DNA of 64,000 nucleotides, taken from the NCBI GenBank assembly GCA_016706275.1, contig JADJJY010000001.1:868001-932000 (forward strand). Reading direction: 5' to 3'. Each line of letters opens with the position of its first letter. The stretch's first letter is position 1. Under the pieces are notes generated by a model that saw only the letters and a program-made list of their open reading frames with translations, did not search any database and had not been told where the DNA came from. The position numbers and the translations under genes were made by a program. Shown piece by piece: positions 1 to 10,500 of the stretch. This DNA is from Chloracidobacterium sp. (GTDB taxonomy: Bacteria; Acidobacteriota; Blastocatellia; Pyrinomonadales; Pyrinomonadaceae).

Positions 1-54
1 AAAGCGTTCCACGCATGTTCCAGCAAAGAGGAGGCAAAGAAGGAATTTCGTTCT

Positions 55-693
55 ATGATGCGACTGCCTTTAGAAAGTCTTAACTTTGTAGATTTGCTCG
101 AACTACATCGTCTTGCTCCACGGGCAGCCGAAAGACTATGGGAAAACGCAAAGCTCGAGGGACAAATGGAATTTCTCTCGGGTCATTTAGGGGCGAATAT
201 CAGCTTTCCAGAAGGCTACATGAAGCAGGTCTGGAACATTGCGCGGTATTTAGGTGTCCGCGAATCGTTTATCCAGGACTGGAAGCCGACTGGTGGAATC
301 GAGTTTAGCCTGATCGACATGCTGACTCAAGCGTATTTTCAATGGCAATATTGGATCGAGCAGACGATCAAACGCTCCCAAACCCGAGAACGCGCAGAGC
401 ACCCCGAATATTCGCGATGGAAGGCTCAACGGAAAGAGGAGTTTCGGGCAAACGGGTGGGAAGAAGGGTATTGGAACCGTCCTTATGTCTCAGAGCAGCA
501 AGCACTCGAGCATGCCGTTCAAATGGCCGATCGATGGAACCGTATCTATATGAGAACGCTGCGACAACTCAGAGATCTTCGACGGTATGCTCCTGTTACG
601 ATTAACAATCCGAATCAGGTAAACATAGCCGCCGATGGTGGCCAGCAGGTCAATATTTCTGATGGGGTTGGGTCCGAGGCAAAATCAAAATAA
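55..693 (+). CDS. hypothetical protein, phage/mobile-element-like, possibly partial at left
   Basis: I do not recognise the family. The 212-residue product is hydrophilic and rich in Trp, Arg and Glu, with no signal peptide or membrane segment. Its tail (about residues 180-205) is an Asn/Gln/Val-rich stretch (INNPNQVNIA then QQVNIS), a pattern I associate with small phage or plasmid proteins; that link is weak. An AAGGA at 40-44 lies 10 bases before the ATG at 55, so this start is plausible, but the frame stays open to the window edge and the gene could begin further left. It stands just outside the nitrate island, so it may belong to a mobile element at the left boundary. Confidence 0.6.
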   Translation: MMRLPLESLNFVDLLELHRLAPRAAERLWENAKLEGQMEFLSGHLGANISFPEGYMKQVWNIARYLGVRESFIQDWKPTGGIEFSLIDMLTQAYFQWQYWIEQTIKRSQTRERAEHPEYSRWKAQRKEEFRANGWEEGYWNRPYVSEQQALEHAVQMADRWNRIYMRTLRQLRDLRRYAPVTINNPNQVNIAADGGQQVNISDGVGSEAKSK

Positions 694-762
694 CTACTTG
701 ATTCGCACCTTGCTATTTATCGTGGTAACGGATTCAGTCTGCAGCCGAAATCAGCTTTAAGA

Positions 763-780
763 ATATGACCCAGATCATAT
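763..780 (+). promoter_or_regulatory. Crp/Fnr-type operator upstream of moaA
   Basis: Perfect inverted repeat ATATGA-N6-TCATAT centred at 771.5. Half-site spacing is that of the CRP/FNR family. A GATGAT at 801-806 would be the -10 element of a start near 813, putting the operator at about -41.5 (class II geometry). A C-rich block (CCCCCCC) follows the right arm, as at the site before the main operon. Confidence 0.65.
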
Positions 781-835
781 GTCCCCCCCTTGCTCTCTGG
801 GATGATAGTGCAAGGAGTTCCAGTCACCAGAGCCG

Positions 836-1840
836 ATGCTCGTTGATAAATACAATAGGCCGATTCGTGATCTGCGCATTTCATTAACTGACCGGTGCAA
901 TTTTCGTTGTTTCTATTGCCGGAATGTCGTGGCGCCGACATCTCGCTGCCGTTCGAACATCCTCACTCTTGAAGAAATCGCCTATATTTGTGACATATTC
1001 GTGTCGCTGGGCATTGAAAAGATTCGTCTTACCGGAGGCGAACCGTTACTCAGAAAAGGCATTGAAGATCTGATAACTGAGATCGCCCGTTTAAAGATGC
1101 CGACATCCGGCCATGGTCTTCGCGATCTAGCAATAACAACCAATGGAACTTCTTTCCCTGACCGTGCAAACTCGTTGAGAAATGCGGGACTGGATCGCGT
1201 AACCTTTTCACTCGACAGTCTTAAACACGACAATTTCACAGCGATTACGGGCGTCGATAAATTGGATGAAGTGCTTGATGCAATTGACACTGCGCTTGCA
1301 GTGGGTTTCGTGGATACAAAAGTCAATGTCGTGGTTATTCGCGGTTGCAACGACCATGAGTTAGTCGATTTCGCTCGGTATGCCCGCCAAAAGGGGCTGT
1401 CGATAAGGTTTATTGAGTTTATGCCGCTCGATTCGGGCCGTAAATGGAAACGTGGCGACCTGGTTTCGGGCCGCGAGATTTTGGACCGCGTCAATAAGGT
1501 CTTTCCCATCTATTTGGCCGAGTCATCGCGAGGACGCGAAACTGCTTGGAAATATCGCTTCGTCGATGGGGCAAAAGGCGAAATAGGTATCATCTCATCC
1601 GTCACTGACGCGTTTTGCGGCGCATGTTCACGAATTCGCCTTACCGCGGACGGGCAGATCCGTACTTGTTTATTCTCGACTGCCGAATATGACCTGCGCG
1701 GGTTACTCAGAAACGGGGGAACGCGAAGCGAGATCATCGGGCTTATTCGCTCTGCTGTTGCAAAGAAAGAGCTTGGCCACACGATAAACACAAACCACTT
1801 TGAACACGCATCGAGATCCATGAGCGCGATCGGCGGTTAA
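836..1840 (+). CDS. moaA: GTP 3',8-cyclase MoaA
   Basis: First step of molybdopterin synthesis: radical-SAM rearrangement of GTP to 3',8-cyclo-dihydro-GTP in the cytoplasm. The N-terminal radical-SAM cluster motif is C21-x3-C25-x2-C28; the second [4Fe-4S] site that binds GTP is C261-x2-C264-x13-C278. The C-terminus ends in Gly-Gly, as active MoaA does, and 334 residues is the normal length. The N-terminus (LVDKYNRPIRDLRIS) fits the usual MoaA opening, which supports the ATG at 836. No other moa gene follows; the gene stands alone at the left edge of the nitrate island, presumably to supply cofactor for its two molybdoenzymes, and carries its own Crp/Fnr-type operator. Confidence 0.95.
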   Translation: MLVDKYNRPIRDLRISLTDRCNFRCFYCRNVVAPTSRCRSNILTLEEIAYICDIFVSLGIEKIRLTGGEPLLRKGIEDLITEIARLKMPTSGHGLRDLAITTNGTSFPDRANSLRNAGLDRVTFSLDSLKHDNFTAITGVDKLDEVLDAIDTALAVGFVDTKVNVVVIRGCNDHELVDFARYARQKGLSIRFIEFMPLDSGRKWKRGDLVSGREILDRVNKVFPIYLAESSRGRETAWKYRFVDGAKGEIGIISSVTDAFCGACSRIRLTADGQIRTCLFSTAEYDLRGLLRNGGTRSEIIGLIRSAVAKKELGHTINTNHFEHASRSMSAIGG

Positions 1841-1881
1841 ACCCTCAACAGACGTTCGAAATTGCTTCATTTTTTTGATTG

Positions 1882-1897
1882 TATGATCTAAGTCATA
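1882..1897 (+). promoter_or_regulatory. Crp/Fnr-type operator and promoter of the main nitrate operon
   Basis: Perfect inverted repeat TATGA-N6-TCATA centred at 1889.5. TAAAAT at 1920-1925 (5 of 6 bases of the -10 consensus) gives a start near 1932, so the operator sits near -42 (class II). TCATATTTCCCCTCCT closely matches the bases right of the moaA operator. Confidence 0.7.
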
Positions 1898-1946
1898 TTT
1901 CCCCTCCTTAAAGAAGACATAAAATTCGAGACAGTTCACGACCAAT

Positions 1947-3875
1947 GTGACCGCGAATGGTATGTTACCGCTAAAGGTTCACGTCCCCGACGTGAGTTAC
2001 CATCAAAACCTCATTTCATGTCAGGTGGCGTGTCCCGTCCACACTGATGCCCGCGGTTATGTGCGTGCGATCGCTGACGGACGGTTCGAAGAAGCGTATC
2101 TAATAGCACGCGGCCCCAATCCTTTTGCATCGATTTGCGGCCGCATCTGCGGGGCCCCTTGCGAGATCGCATGTCGTCGCGGAAAAATTCCAAAAGTTAA
2201 CGATGACGGAATGTTCGTCGGCCAAGACCGCCCCATAGCGATCCGAGCACTAAAGCGATTTGCCTGCGATCAGTTCGGGCCGGAAGCAAGGTCGACCAGC
2301 GAAGTATTAGAATCGATCAAAGATTTTATCCCACCTGTCGCCGCGGATGCTGAGGAGATGGCAGCTCTCATACAGTCCGGCACCAACAAGTCAATTGAGA
2401 AGGGGGATGGCAAGAAGGTCGCGATCATCGGAGCAGGCCCGGCGGGGCTGTCAGCGGCTCATGACCTGGCATTGATGGGATTCAGGCCGGTCGTCTTCGA
2501 AATCGAGCCGGTCGCGGCTGGGATGCTCGCCGTCGGCGTACCTGCATATCGGCTGCCGCGTGAATTGATCGAAAAGGAAGTTGCGGTTATCGAGGCCCTC
2601 GGCGTCGAGATCCGGTGCGGAGTTAAAGTCGGTGAAGATATTACATTTGCCGAGCTTCGCAAAGATTTTGCTGCCGTGATCATAGCGGTAGGTGCCAAAT
2701 CTTCACGCGGCCTGGGTTTGACAGGTGAAAGTGGGACCGGAGTGATCGGAGGCGTCGACCTGCTTCGTGCGGTCTCACTTGGCGAGGATCTCGAGATGGG
2801 GCGCGAGATCGTAGTGATAGGTGGGGGAAATGTCGCTTATGACGTTGCTCGGTCCGTCGTCCGACAGATCGCCTTTGATACCGCACGAACCGCAGCCAGG
2901 CTCTCTGAAACCGCAAATGTGCATCTCGTGTCTCTCGAAGGTGAAGAGGAAATGCCCGCCGACACGATCGAGATCGTCGAAGGTGACGAAGAAGGCATCC
3001 GTCGAAGCAACGGCTGGGGACCGACCGAGGTGGTGCGAAGTGAAAAAGGTGACGTGACCGGCGTCGCGTTTCGCAAATGCCTGAGAGTTTATGACGACGA
3101 ACGGAAATTCTCGCCAATATATGACGACAACGAAAAGAGAATAATTCCCTGCGACACAGTACTGCTTGCAGTCGGGCAGGCACCGGCCCTTTCATTCTTG
3201 GAGGATGGTGGACAAGATGTCGAACGAATGCGCGGCGACTGGCTCAAAGTTGACCCGTTGTCGCTACAGACCACTGCCAAAGGTGTCTTTGTCGCCGGTG
3301 ATCTGGCCCATGGCACACGTTTGCTGATCGATGCCGTCGCATCCGGTAAAGCAGCGGCTCGGTCGGTCTATCGATACCTAACAGGCGAAACCCTCGAGCA
3401 TGAATTGGTAAAAACTCATGTCGTACTAGATCGTTACAGGCGCGAACGCGGTTACGAATCGATCCGCCGTGTCGAAGTGCCAACGATTGAGCCATCAGAA
3501 CGGCTAGAGCATCCCGGAAACGTCGTCGAGATCGGGTATGGCAAAGAAGAAGCGATGCGCGAAGCATCACGTTGCTTGGATTGCGGGGTTACACCGGTTT
3601 TTGACGGTAGCCGGTGCGTGCTATGCGGCGGCTGTGCCGATGTCTGCCCGACCGAATGCCTGAAGCTTATCTCACTCGACGATGTTGAGTTTGATACAGA
3701 TATCGGACAAATGATCGACTCATCGATCGGTAAAGATGCGGAACTGGGAGAAAACTCGGCGATCTTAAAGGACGAGGACCGCTGCATTCGTTGTTCCCTG
3801 TGTGCGATTCGCTGCCCGGTCGATGCGATATCAATGGAAAGAGTCACATTTTCAACAAATTGGAGTTCCGTATGA
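1947..3875 (+). CDS. GltD-like FAD/NAD(P) oxidoreductase with C-terminal two-cluster ferredoxin domain
   Basis: Cytoplasmic flavo-iron-sulfur protein of the glutamate synthase small-subunit / dihydropyrimidine dehydrogenase type. The N-terminal Fe-S domain has C25, C29, C64, C68, C72 and C76; the FAD Rossmann motif GAGPAG is at 162-167; a second dinucleotide motif (VIGGGNVAYD) lies near 290; two ferredoxin motifs, CVLCGGCADVCP from about 557 and CIRCSLCAIRCP from about 613, end the protein. It is not a glutamate synthase subunit by context: it opens the bc-complex/nitrate reductase operon and its TGA overlaps the Rieske start (ATGA). I infer electron exchange between NAD(P)H or ferredoxin and the membrane complex. 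The start is GTG at 1947; ATG at 1962 is the alternative. Confidence 0.85.
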   Translation: MTANGMLPLKVHVPDVSYHQNLISCQVACPVHTDARGYVRAIADGRFEEAYLIARGPNPFASICGRICGAPCEIACRRGKIPKVNDDGMFVGQDRPIAIRALKRFACDQFGPEARSTSEVLESIKDFIPPVAADAEEMAALIQSGTNKSIEKGDGKKVAIIGAGPAGLSAAHDLALMGFRPVVFEIEPVAAGMLAVGVPAYRLPRELIEKEVAVIEALGVEIRCGVKVGEDITFAELRKDFAAVIIAVGAKSSRGLGLTGESGTGVIGGVDLLRAVSLGEDLEMGREIVVIGGGNVAYDVARSVVRQIAFDTARTAARLSETANVHLVSLEGEEEMPADTIEIVEGDEEGIRRSNGWGPTEVVRSEKGDVTGVAFRKCLRVYDDERKFSPIYDDNEKRIIPCDTVLLAVGQAPALSFLEDGGQDVERMRGDWLKVDPLSLQTTAKGVFVAGDLAHGTRLLIDAVASGKAAARSVYRYLTGETLEHELVKTHVVLDRYRRERGYESIRRVEVPTIEPSERLEHPGNVVEIGYGKEEAMREASRCLDCGVTPVFDGSRCVLCGGCADVCPTECLKLISLDDVEFDTDIGQMIDSSIGKDAELGENSAILKDEDRCIRCSLCAIRCPVDAISMERVTFSTNWSSV

Positions 3876-4351
3876 CTACACATCCAAGTGAAAAAAAATC
3901 ACGTTTTGATCCTGAACCGATGCCAAGGCGGGATTTCTTGGGGCTTGCCGCCCTCGGCGCGATGATAGCGGCCTTTGCTCTCTCGATCTTTGGAATGTTA
4001 AAGCTACCAAAAGCGGCCGTATCGGCTTCGCCTGCCAAGAAATTTAATGTAGCGCTTCCTGACACGCTCCCTGAGGGTGAGGCGTTCGTTCCGCCGGGCA
4101 GAAACGTCGCGGTTTTTCGCGATGACGAGGGAGTATTTGCGATCTCGACAGTTTGCACCCATCTAGGGTGCATCGTTAAGAAGAGCTCAGCAGGATTTGA
4201 CTGCCCATGTCACGGCTCGGGTTTTCAGAAAGACGGAACGGTCAGAAAAGGCCCGGCTCCAAAGCCTTTGCCGTGGCTGAAAGTCTCAAAAAATGGCGGT
4301 GTGCTCACGATCGACGAGGAAACGAACGTTAAGACCGGAACAAAGGTGTAG
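3872..4351 (+). CDS. Rieske [2Fe-2S] subunit of a bc-type complex
   Basis: Quinol-oxidising Rieske subunit on the outer face of the membrane. The ATG at 3872 overlaps the previous stop by 4 bases and gives 159 residues; the frame is open 27 codons upstream, but that would overlap the preceding gene by 85 bases. A twin-arginine-like RRDFLGLAALGA (19-30) leads into one membrane anchor (about 24-45). Cluster ligands are C95-T-H97-L-G-C100 and C111-P-C113-H114, with the two extra disulfide cysteines of respiratory Rieske proteins. It is followed three bases later by the cytochrome b gene, the standard order in bc operons. Confidence 0.93.
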   Translation: MTTHPSEKKSRFDPEPMPRRDFLGLAALGAMIAAFALSIFGMLKLPKAAVSASPAKKFNVALPDTLPEGEAFVPPGRNVAVFRDDEGVFAISTVCTHLGCIVKKSSAGFDCPCHGSGFQKDGTVRKGPAPKPLPWLKVSKNGGVLTIDEETNVKTGTKV

Positions 4352-4354
4352 GTT

Positions 4355-5902
4355 ATGGCAGCTGACGGCTATTCAGCATTACACGAATTTTGGCTCAATC
4401 TCCGGGCCATCCCAAATCACGTTTACCGGGCGATGTTTCGCGGCGGCCCGCCAAAGACAGATCGCACACGGTCGTCGTTTATCTTTGGCAACGTCTTTTT
4501 ACATCTTCACTCAGTACGCACCCATCTCTGGAGCCTGCGTTGGAGCACGACGATGGGCCTCGGTATTATGACGACCGCGGCATTTCTTATCACTCTGATC
4601 ACCGGCATTCTGCTGATGTTCTATTACAAACCGTATCCCGACGTAGCCTATCAATCGATCAAGGATATTCATTTTATTGTGCCTACCGGACGCTTCATGC
4701 GAAACATCCATCGCTGGGCCGCGAATGTGATGGTGATTGCCGTGATACTGCACATGGCACGAGCGTTCTACACCGCCTCGTATCGGAAGCCGCGCGAATT
4801 TAACTGGTTCATAGGCTGGGGGCTGTTGGTCACAACATTAGGTTTGTCATTCACAGGATATCTGCTTCCATGGGATCAGCTTGCCTACTGGGCAATAACG
4901 ATCGGAGCCAACATTGCACAATCTCCCCGCGAAATTACTGACGCGCTCGGTATTACTGCATGGGCCGACATCGGCGGCCTGCAGCGAGAGATCCTACTGG
5001 GCTCGGATAAGGTCGGCGAAGAGGCATTGATCAGGTTTTATCTACTTCACGTGATGATCTTGCCTCTCGCACTTGTAATGCTCATGGCTGTGCATTTCTG
5101 GCGAATACGTAAGGACGGCGGACTTGCGAAACCGGCGAATGCCGATGAATTGGTGGCCGAGGAAGCCAAGGAGTTTTATCCGGTCTTTACCGACGCACCG
5201 ACGAAAACATACCATCTCGCCGCCGTCGTTAAAGGCAAAACAGCCGCAGTCGGCAGCGGGCCCGAACACACCGTTCCGTCGATGCCGCACCTTTTCTATG
5301 CCGAGCTCGGCGTGCTGATGCTGACAACGCTGATCTGTGTCGCGCTGGCTTTCGTTTCCGATGCCCCACTTAAGGAACTCGCAAATCCGTTGGTTCCTGA
5401 AAATCCGGCAAAAGCACCTTGGTATTTCCTTGGACTGCAGGAGATCGTTTCGTTCTCCGCGTTTATGGGCGGCATCGGCATTCCGATGCTGTGCGTGATC
5501 GGTTTGGGGCTGATCCCGTTCCTTGACCGCGAAAAAGAAGGAACGGGCTCTTGGTTTGGCGGCCCGGGCGGCTGGAAACTCGTCAAATGGTCGGTCGTAG
5601 TCGGCTTCGCGGCGTCGATCGGGGTCGAGGCGTTCGCGATCCATTTCGGATGGCTACGCGAGTGGTTTCCGGACATTCCACAGCTTCTCATTACATTTAT
5701 TAATCCCGGAACCGTTCTTACTGCAATTTACGCGGTCTATTCGATCTGGGCGGTTCGCCGATACAACTCGACGCGGGCCGGAGCACTCGCTCTTTTCACT
5801 TGTTTCCTGTGCGGCTTTATTGTGCTGACGGTTATCGGCACATATTTCCGCGGCCCGAACTGGGACTTTTTCTGGTCACCGTCAGATTGGGGAGGCCATT
5901 GA
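4355..5902 (+). CDS. cytochrome b of a b6-type (menaquinol) bc complex, fused b6/subunit IV form
   Basis: Integral membrane subunit carrying two b haems and the quinol sites. Haem ligands are H119 and H133 in one helix (14 apart) and H232 and H247 in another (15 apart); the 15-residue spacing is the b6f-type signature. GYLLPWDQLAYW near 168-179 is typical of cytochrome b, and a PWYFLGLQE segment near 350 takes the place of the PEWY quinol-site motif. At 515 residues it covers cytochrome b6 plus subunit IV with extra C-terminal helices. It lies between the Rieske and heptahaem cytochrome genes, so the complex should pass electrons from (mena)quinol to the periplasmic cytochrome and on to the nitrate reductase. 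Confidence 0.93.
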   Translation: MAADGYSALHEFWLNLRAIPNHVYRAMFRGGPPKTDRTRSSFIFGNVFLHLHSVRTHLWSLRWSTTMGLGIMTTAAFLITLITGILLMFYYKPYPDVAYQSIKDIHFIVPTGRFMRNIHRWAANVMVIAVILHMARAFYTASYRKPREFNWFIGWGLLVTTLGLSFTGYLLPWDQLAYWAITIGANIAQSPREITDALGITAWADIGGLQREILLGSDKVGEEALIRFYLLHVMILPLALVMLMAVHFWRIRKDGGLAKPANADELVAEEAKEFYPVFTDAPTKTYHLAAVVKGKTAAVGSGPEHTVPSMPHLFYAELGVLMLTTLICVALAFVSDAPLKELANPLVPENPAKAPWYFLGLQEIVSFSAFMGGIGIPMLCVIGLGLIPFLDREKEGTGSWFGGPGGWKLVKWSVVVGFAASIGVEAFAIHFGWLREWFPDIPQLLITFINPGTVLTAIYAVYSIWAVRRYNSTRAGALALFTCFLCGFIVLTVIGTYFRGPNWDFFWSPSDWGGH

Positions 5903-5906
5903 CGCT

Positions 5907-7568
5907 ATGAACAAGAATAAATATTTGTTGATGGTTTCAAGTATCGGGGTGTTTCTTCTCCTCGCCGCCGCCGCCGTGTCCGAAAACTTCATGAAAGACT
6001 GGCACGACATTCAGGGTAGTGCCAAGACCACTGAAGGCCCGATCGACTTGCGATTACGCCAGATCGTAAATCCGCAGCTCAAAGTAACCGACCGCTGCGT
6101 GACATGCCATGTAGGAATGGCGTCAGGCGAGCAGATCACGACTGACCAAAAGGTCGGGGCGGCTCACAAACCGGTAGTCCATTCACCGACTGAGATCGGC
6201 TGTACGACATGTCACGGCGGACAGGGCCAGGCAACCGAGAAAGACGACGCTCATGGCAACGTTCATTTTTGGACCGAGCCTATGCTGCCCGCGAGATATG
6301 CTTACGCGAGTTGCGGAACATGTCACACGCCATTGAATGTCCCAAATCTACCGACACTCGAAAATGCCCGCAAAACTTTCGAAAGGCTCGACTGCTATGC
6401 CTGTCATCGCCTCGACGGCCGCGGTGGAACGCTACGTCCGGGCGGCAATTTGACGGGAATGGAAGGCCCGGATCTTTCACATGTCGGGCTAAAGGGCTAC
6501 AACGCGGAATGGTACGCGGCTCACCTGCAAAAGTCACAGCAGGCGGCCGACGGAGTTTGGAAGACATCATTTCGGGAAGTAAACGAGGCAGATCGAGCGG
6601 CGATTAAGATCTTTCTCGATACTCAAATGGGCGCTCCGAAACTGATCGAGGCAAAGGCGCAGTTCAATTCGGTTGGCTGTGCGGGTTGTCACACTGTCGG
6701 CACGTTTGGCGGAGATGCGGGAATTAATCTATCGCTTTCCGGCTTCAAAGATCCCAACCAGCTTAATTTCTCAAAGGTCCCGGGCGATCACACCGTTTCA
6801 AATTGGATCGGCCAGCATTTTCGTTCACCGGCATCGACGGTTGCAGGGTCGCAGATGCCCGCGCTTGGGCTGTCTGAGAACCAAATCGACCTGCTCACAC
6901 TGTACACGCTATCGCTTCGACGCAGAACGCTTCCGGATATTTTTCTACCGAAAGACCGTGTCAGAGCGATGCGGTTTGGTGAACGTGAGTTTGCAAGTAA
7001 CGGCGAAACCATTTACACGGCGGTTTGCTCAAGCTGTCATGGGGCAAACGGTCGCGGAACTCGTTTTCCCGGCCTTGTTCCTAATCCATCGATCACCGGA
7101 CCCGATTTTCTGCAGCTCGCGTCGGACGATTTTCTATTTCAAACGATACGAAACGGTAGGCCAGGTCGGCCGATGCTGCCCTGGGGCGATCGTGTGAATG
7201 GTTTCAAGGACGATGAGCTGCGTGCGGTCATTGCCTATATTCGTGGGCTCGGCGGCAACGTTCAAGCTCAGCCCGATGCCAAACCACAGATATGGGCGAC
7301 GGGTGATGCGGCGATCGGAGCAACGCTCTTCGCGTCGAACTGTTCAGGTTGCCACGGAAAGAATGGTGCCGGGGCGGACGGTCCCGCACTCGGCAACAAA
7401 GTGTTTCTGTCGAGTGTTTCGGACACGTTTTTGGTAGAAACGATCAGGCGTGGACGGAGCGGCACCGTTATGCAGGGTTTCGGAAATCCGTCGCCGATCC
7501 GGCGTGAGCTTACACAGGCAGAAATAGAGTCGATCGTGGTCTTTTTACGTTCATTGAGCGCGAAATAG
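5907..7568 (+). CDS. membrane-anchored heptahaem cytochrome c
   Basis: Exported electron carrier with seven CxxCH haem c motifs: CVTCH (from residue 64), CTTCH, CGTCH, CYACH, CAGCH, CSSCH and CSGCH. An uncleaved-looking hydrophobic N-terminus (about residues 6-25) should anchor it. The last two haems sit in class-I-like monohaem domains ending in AYIRGL and VFLRSL. GGGAGG precedes the ATG at 5907. Its place directly after the cytochrome b gene makes it the cytochrome c subunit of this bc complex, and the next gene is the catalytic nitrate reductase subunit, so I infer it links the two. The haem count is read directly; the electron path is inference. Confidence 0.92.
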   Translation: MNKNKYLLMVSSIGVFLLLAAAAVSENFMKDWHDIQGSAKTTEGPIDLRLRQIVNPQLKVTDRCVTCHVGMASGEQITTDQKVGAAHKPVVHSPTEIGCTTCHGGQGQATEKDDAHGNVHFWTEPMLPARYAYASCGTCHTPLNVPNLPTLENARKTFERLDCYACHRLDGRGGTLRPGGNLTGMEGPDLSHVGLKGYNAEWYAAHLQKSQQAADGVWKTSFREVNEADRAAIKIFLDTQMGAPKLIEAKAQFNSVGCAGCHTVGTFGGDAGINLSLSGFKDPNQLNFSKVPGDHTVSNWIGQHFRSPASTVAGSQMPALGLSENQIDLLTLYTLSLRRRTLPDIFLPKDRVRAMRFGEREFASNGETIYTAVCSSCHGANGRGTRFPGLVPNPSITGPDFLQLASDDFLFQTIRNGRPGRPMLPWGDRVNGFKDDELRAVIAYIRGLGGNVQAQPDAKPQIWATGDAAIGATLFASNCSGCHGKNGAGADGPALGNKVFLSSVSDTFLVETIRRGRSGTVMQGFGNPSPIRRELTQAEIESIVVFLRSLSAK

Positions 7569-7592
7569 CCCTGGCAATTAACGAGGAATGAT

Positions 7593-10500
7593 ATGAAAAA
7601 AGAAATTTCAAGACGCGAATTTATGGCGAGGATAACAGCCGCGGGTTTTGGAGCACTTGTTGCGTCAACCACAAACGCTTGGGGACTGGAAGCCATAACA
7701 AATCCCTTGGCCGCATACCCAAACCGTGACTGGGAAAAGGTCTATCGCGATCTGTGGGCATACGATTCGCGTTATACCTTTACCTGTGCTCCTAACGATA
7801 CGCACAACTGCCTGCTCAACGCACACGTGCGCCAGGGCGTCATTACCCGAATCGGTCCAACAATGAAATACGGCGAGGCCGTCGATCTGCTCGGCAACGG
7901 CACTTCGCATCGGTGGGACCCGCGTGTCTGCCAAAAGGGCCTTGCACTGACGAGACGCTTTTACGGTGACCGGCGGGTAAATGGAACGATGGTTCGAGCG
8001 GGATATAAGAAATGGTACGAGGCCGGTTTCCCTCGCGGTGCCGACGGGCGTCCGCCTGAGGAATATTTCCAGCGTGCCCGGGACGAATGGGTCCGAATGT
8101 CGCACGATGAGGGCGCCGTCATTGTAGCCGCTGCATTAAAGAACATCGCCGAAACCTACACGGGCGATGAAGGCAAGCGAAAGCTGAAGGAACAGCATTA
8201 CGACGAAGCAACGATCGAGGCCACGCAGGGCGTCGGAACACAAGTCATGAAATTTCGCGGCGGTATGCCGCTGCTGGGTATGACCCGTATTTTCGGAATG
8301 TACCGAATGGCAAATTCCATCGCCCTGCTCGACTCGCACATCCGCGGCGTTGGTCCCGATCAGGCTCTCGGAGGAAAGGGCTATGACAATTACTCATGGC
8401 ACACCGATCTACCGCCCGGACATCCGATGGTAACCGGCCAGCAAAGCATGGAATTCGACCTCAACTCAGTCGAGCAGGCCAAGACCGTTGTGGCTTGGGG
8501 TATGAACTGGATAGCGACGAAAATGCCCGACGCTCACTGGCTTACCGAAGCACGCATGAAAGGCACAAAGGTCGTCGTTATCGCTTGCGAGTATTCGGCC
8601 ACGGCAACCAAGGCTGATGACGTAGTTGTTGTTAGGCCGGGCACTACGCCGGCGTTGGCATTGGGTTTCGCAAACGTAATCATGCAGGAAAATCTGTACG
8701 ACAGGGAATTTGTTCGTCAATGGACCGATATGCCGATCCTCGTCAGGATGGACAGTCTCAAATATCTCAAGGCTGCCGATGTTTTCGGCGGCGGACCCGC
8801 GGAGCTGAAACAAACGCAGATTTTAAAGGAAGGCGAAAGAGCGGCTCCGGCTGGCGAACAATCGGACAAGAATATCATTCCAGAAAAAATGAGGCAGGAA
8901 TGGGGTGACTATGTGTGGTTTGACTCAAAGATTAACAAGCCGCAGATGCTAACCCGTGATGACGTCGGCAAGAATTCAAAAGTCGGTGAAGCGAAGCTTG
9001 AGGGAGCGATTGATATCACTCTTATGGATGGAAGCACCGTTCGCTGTCGCCCGGTGTTTGATCTTGTTAAAGAATATGCGGCTCACTTCGATCCGAAAAC
9101 GGTCGAGGAAATTACATGGGCGCCTGCTGCTGCTGTTCAGAGCCTTGCGCGTCATTTCGCCAAAGATTTCGGCACGACACTATTTGCGGTTGGAATGGGC
9201 CCGAACCAGTTTTTCAATAATGTCAGCAAAGACCGTGATATTCTCCTGCTTGCCGCGCTCACCGGAAACATCGGCAAGATCAGCGGGAATGTCGGGTCAT
9301 TTTCGGGCAATCACCGCACCGCGCTATTTAACGGATCCCCGCAATATATCAATGAAGATCCGTTTGACATCGAATTAGACCCCGCAAAACCGGCGCGTGT
9401 AAAACAATATTGGAAGGCCGAATCGGCCCACTATTACAACCACGAGGATCACCCGCTCCGGGTCGGCGACAAATTGCTGACTGGAAAAACGCACATGCCG
9501 TGCCCGACAAAATCGCTGTGGTTTGCTAACGCCAACTCGATCCTCGGAAATGTTAAATGGCATTACAACACGGTGGTCAACGTGCTTCCCAAGATAGAAA
9601 TGATCGCTGTTAATGAATGGTGGTGGTCAACTTCGTGCGAATGGGCGGACGTTGTTTTCGGCGTCGATTCGTGGGCGGAACTAAAGCATCCGGACATGAC
9701 CGCGTCGGTCACAAATCCGTTCCTGCTGGTATTTCCGAAAACGCCGATCCCTCGGATATTTAACACGATGGGCGATATCGAGGTTTTCGCTACGGTCGCG
9801 TCTAAACTGGCGGATCTAACGGGCGACCAGCGTTTCAATGACTATTGGAAATTTGTCCGGGATGACCGGACCGACGTCTATCTTCAGCGTATCCTTGATA
9901 ATTCAACTAATACAAAAGGCTATTCCTTCAGAGACCTTCATGATAAGGCGCTTGATGGCATACCCGCGATCATGAATAGCAGAACGACACCGAAATCGGT
10001 CGGCTACAATCAGATCGCCGATTCGACTCCATGGTACACAAAGAGCGGGCGTCTCGAATCATATCGTGAGGAAGACGAATTTATCGAAGCCGGTGAGAAT
10101 TTACCCGTACACCGCGAACCGGTCGATTCGACCTTTTACGAACCGAACATCATCGTTTCGCCGCCGCACGAAGCCATGCGGCCTATGGGACCCGAGGCCT
10201 ACGGAGCGAAGCTCGATGATCTTACTTGTGACACTCGCAGCGGCCGGAATGTAGTCTACAGCTGGGCCGACGCAAAGAATACCGCACATCCGCTGATGAA
10301 GGATGGTTTCAAGTTCATTTTTCACACGCCGAAATATCGCCATGGCTCGCATACCACGCCGATCGATACAGATATGAACGCAATGCTCTTCGGTCCGTTC
10401 GGCGACATTTACCGCCGCGATAAACGCTCGCCGTTCGTTACAGAGGGTTATGTTGACATCAACCCGGCGGATGCGCAGGAACTTGGGATCAAGGACGGCG

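Noticed and set aside
1947..3875. Glutamate synthase small subunit
   Set aside because: No gltB is present, the protein has extra ferredoxin clusters, and it is coupled to a Rieske gene.
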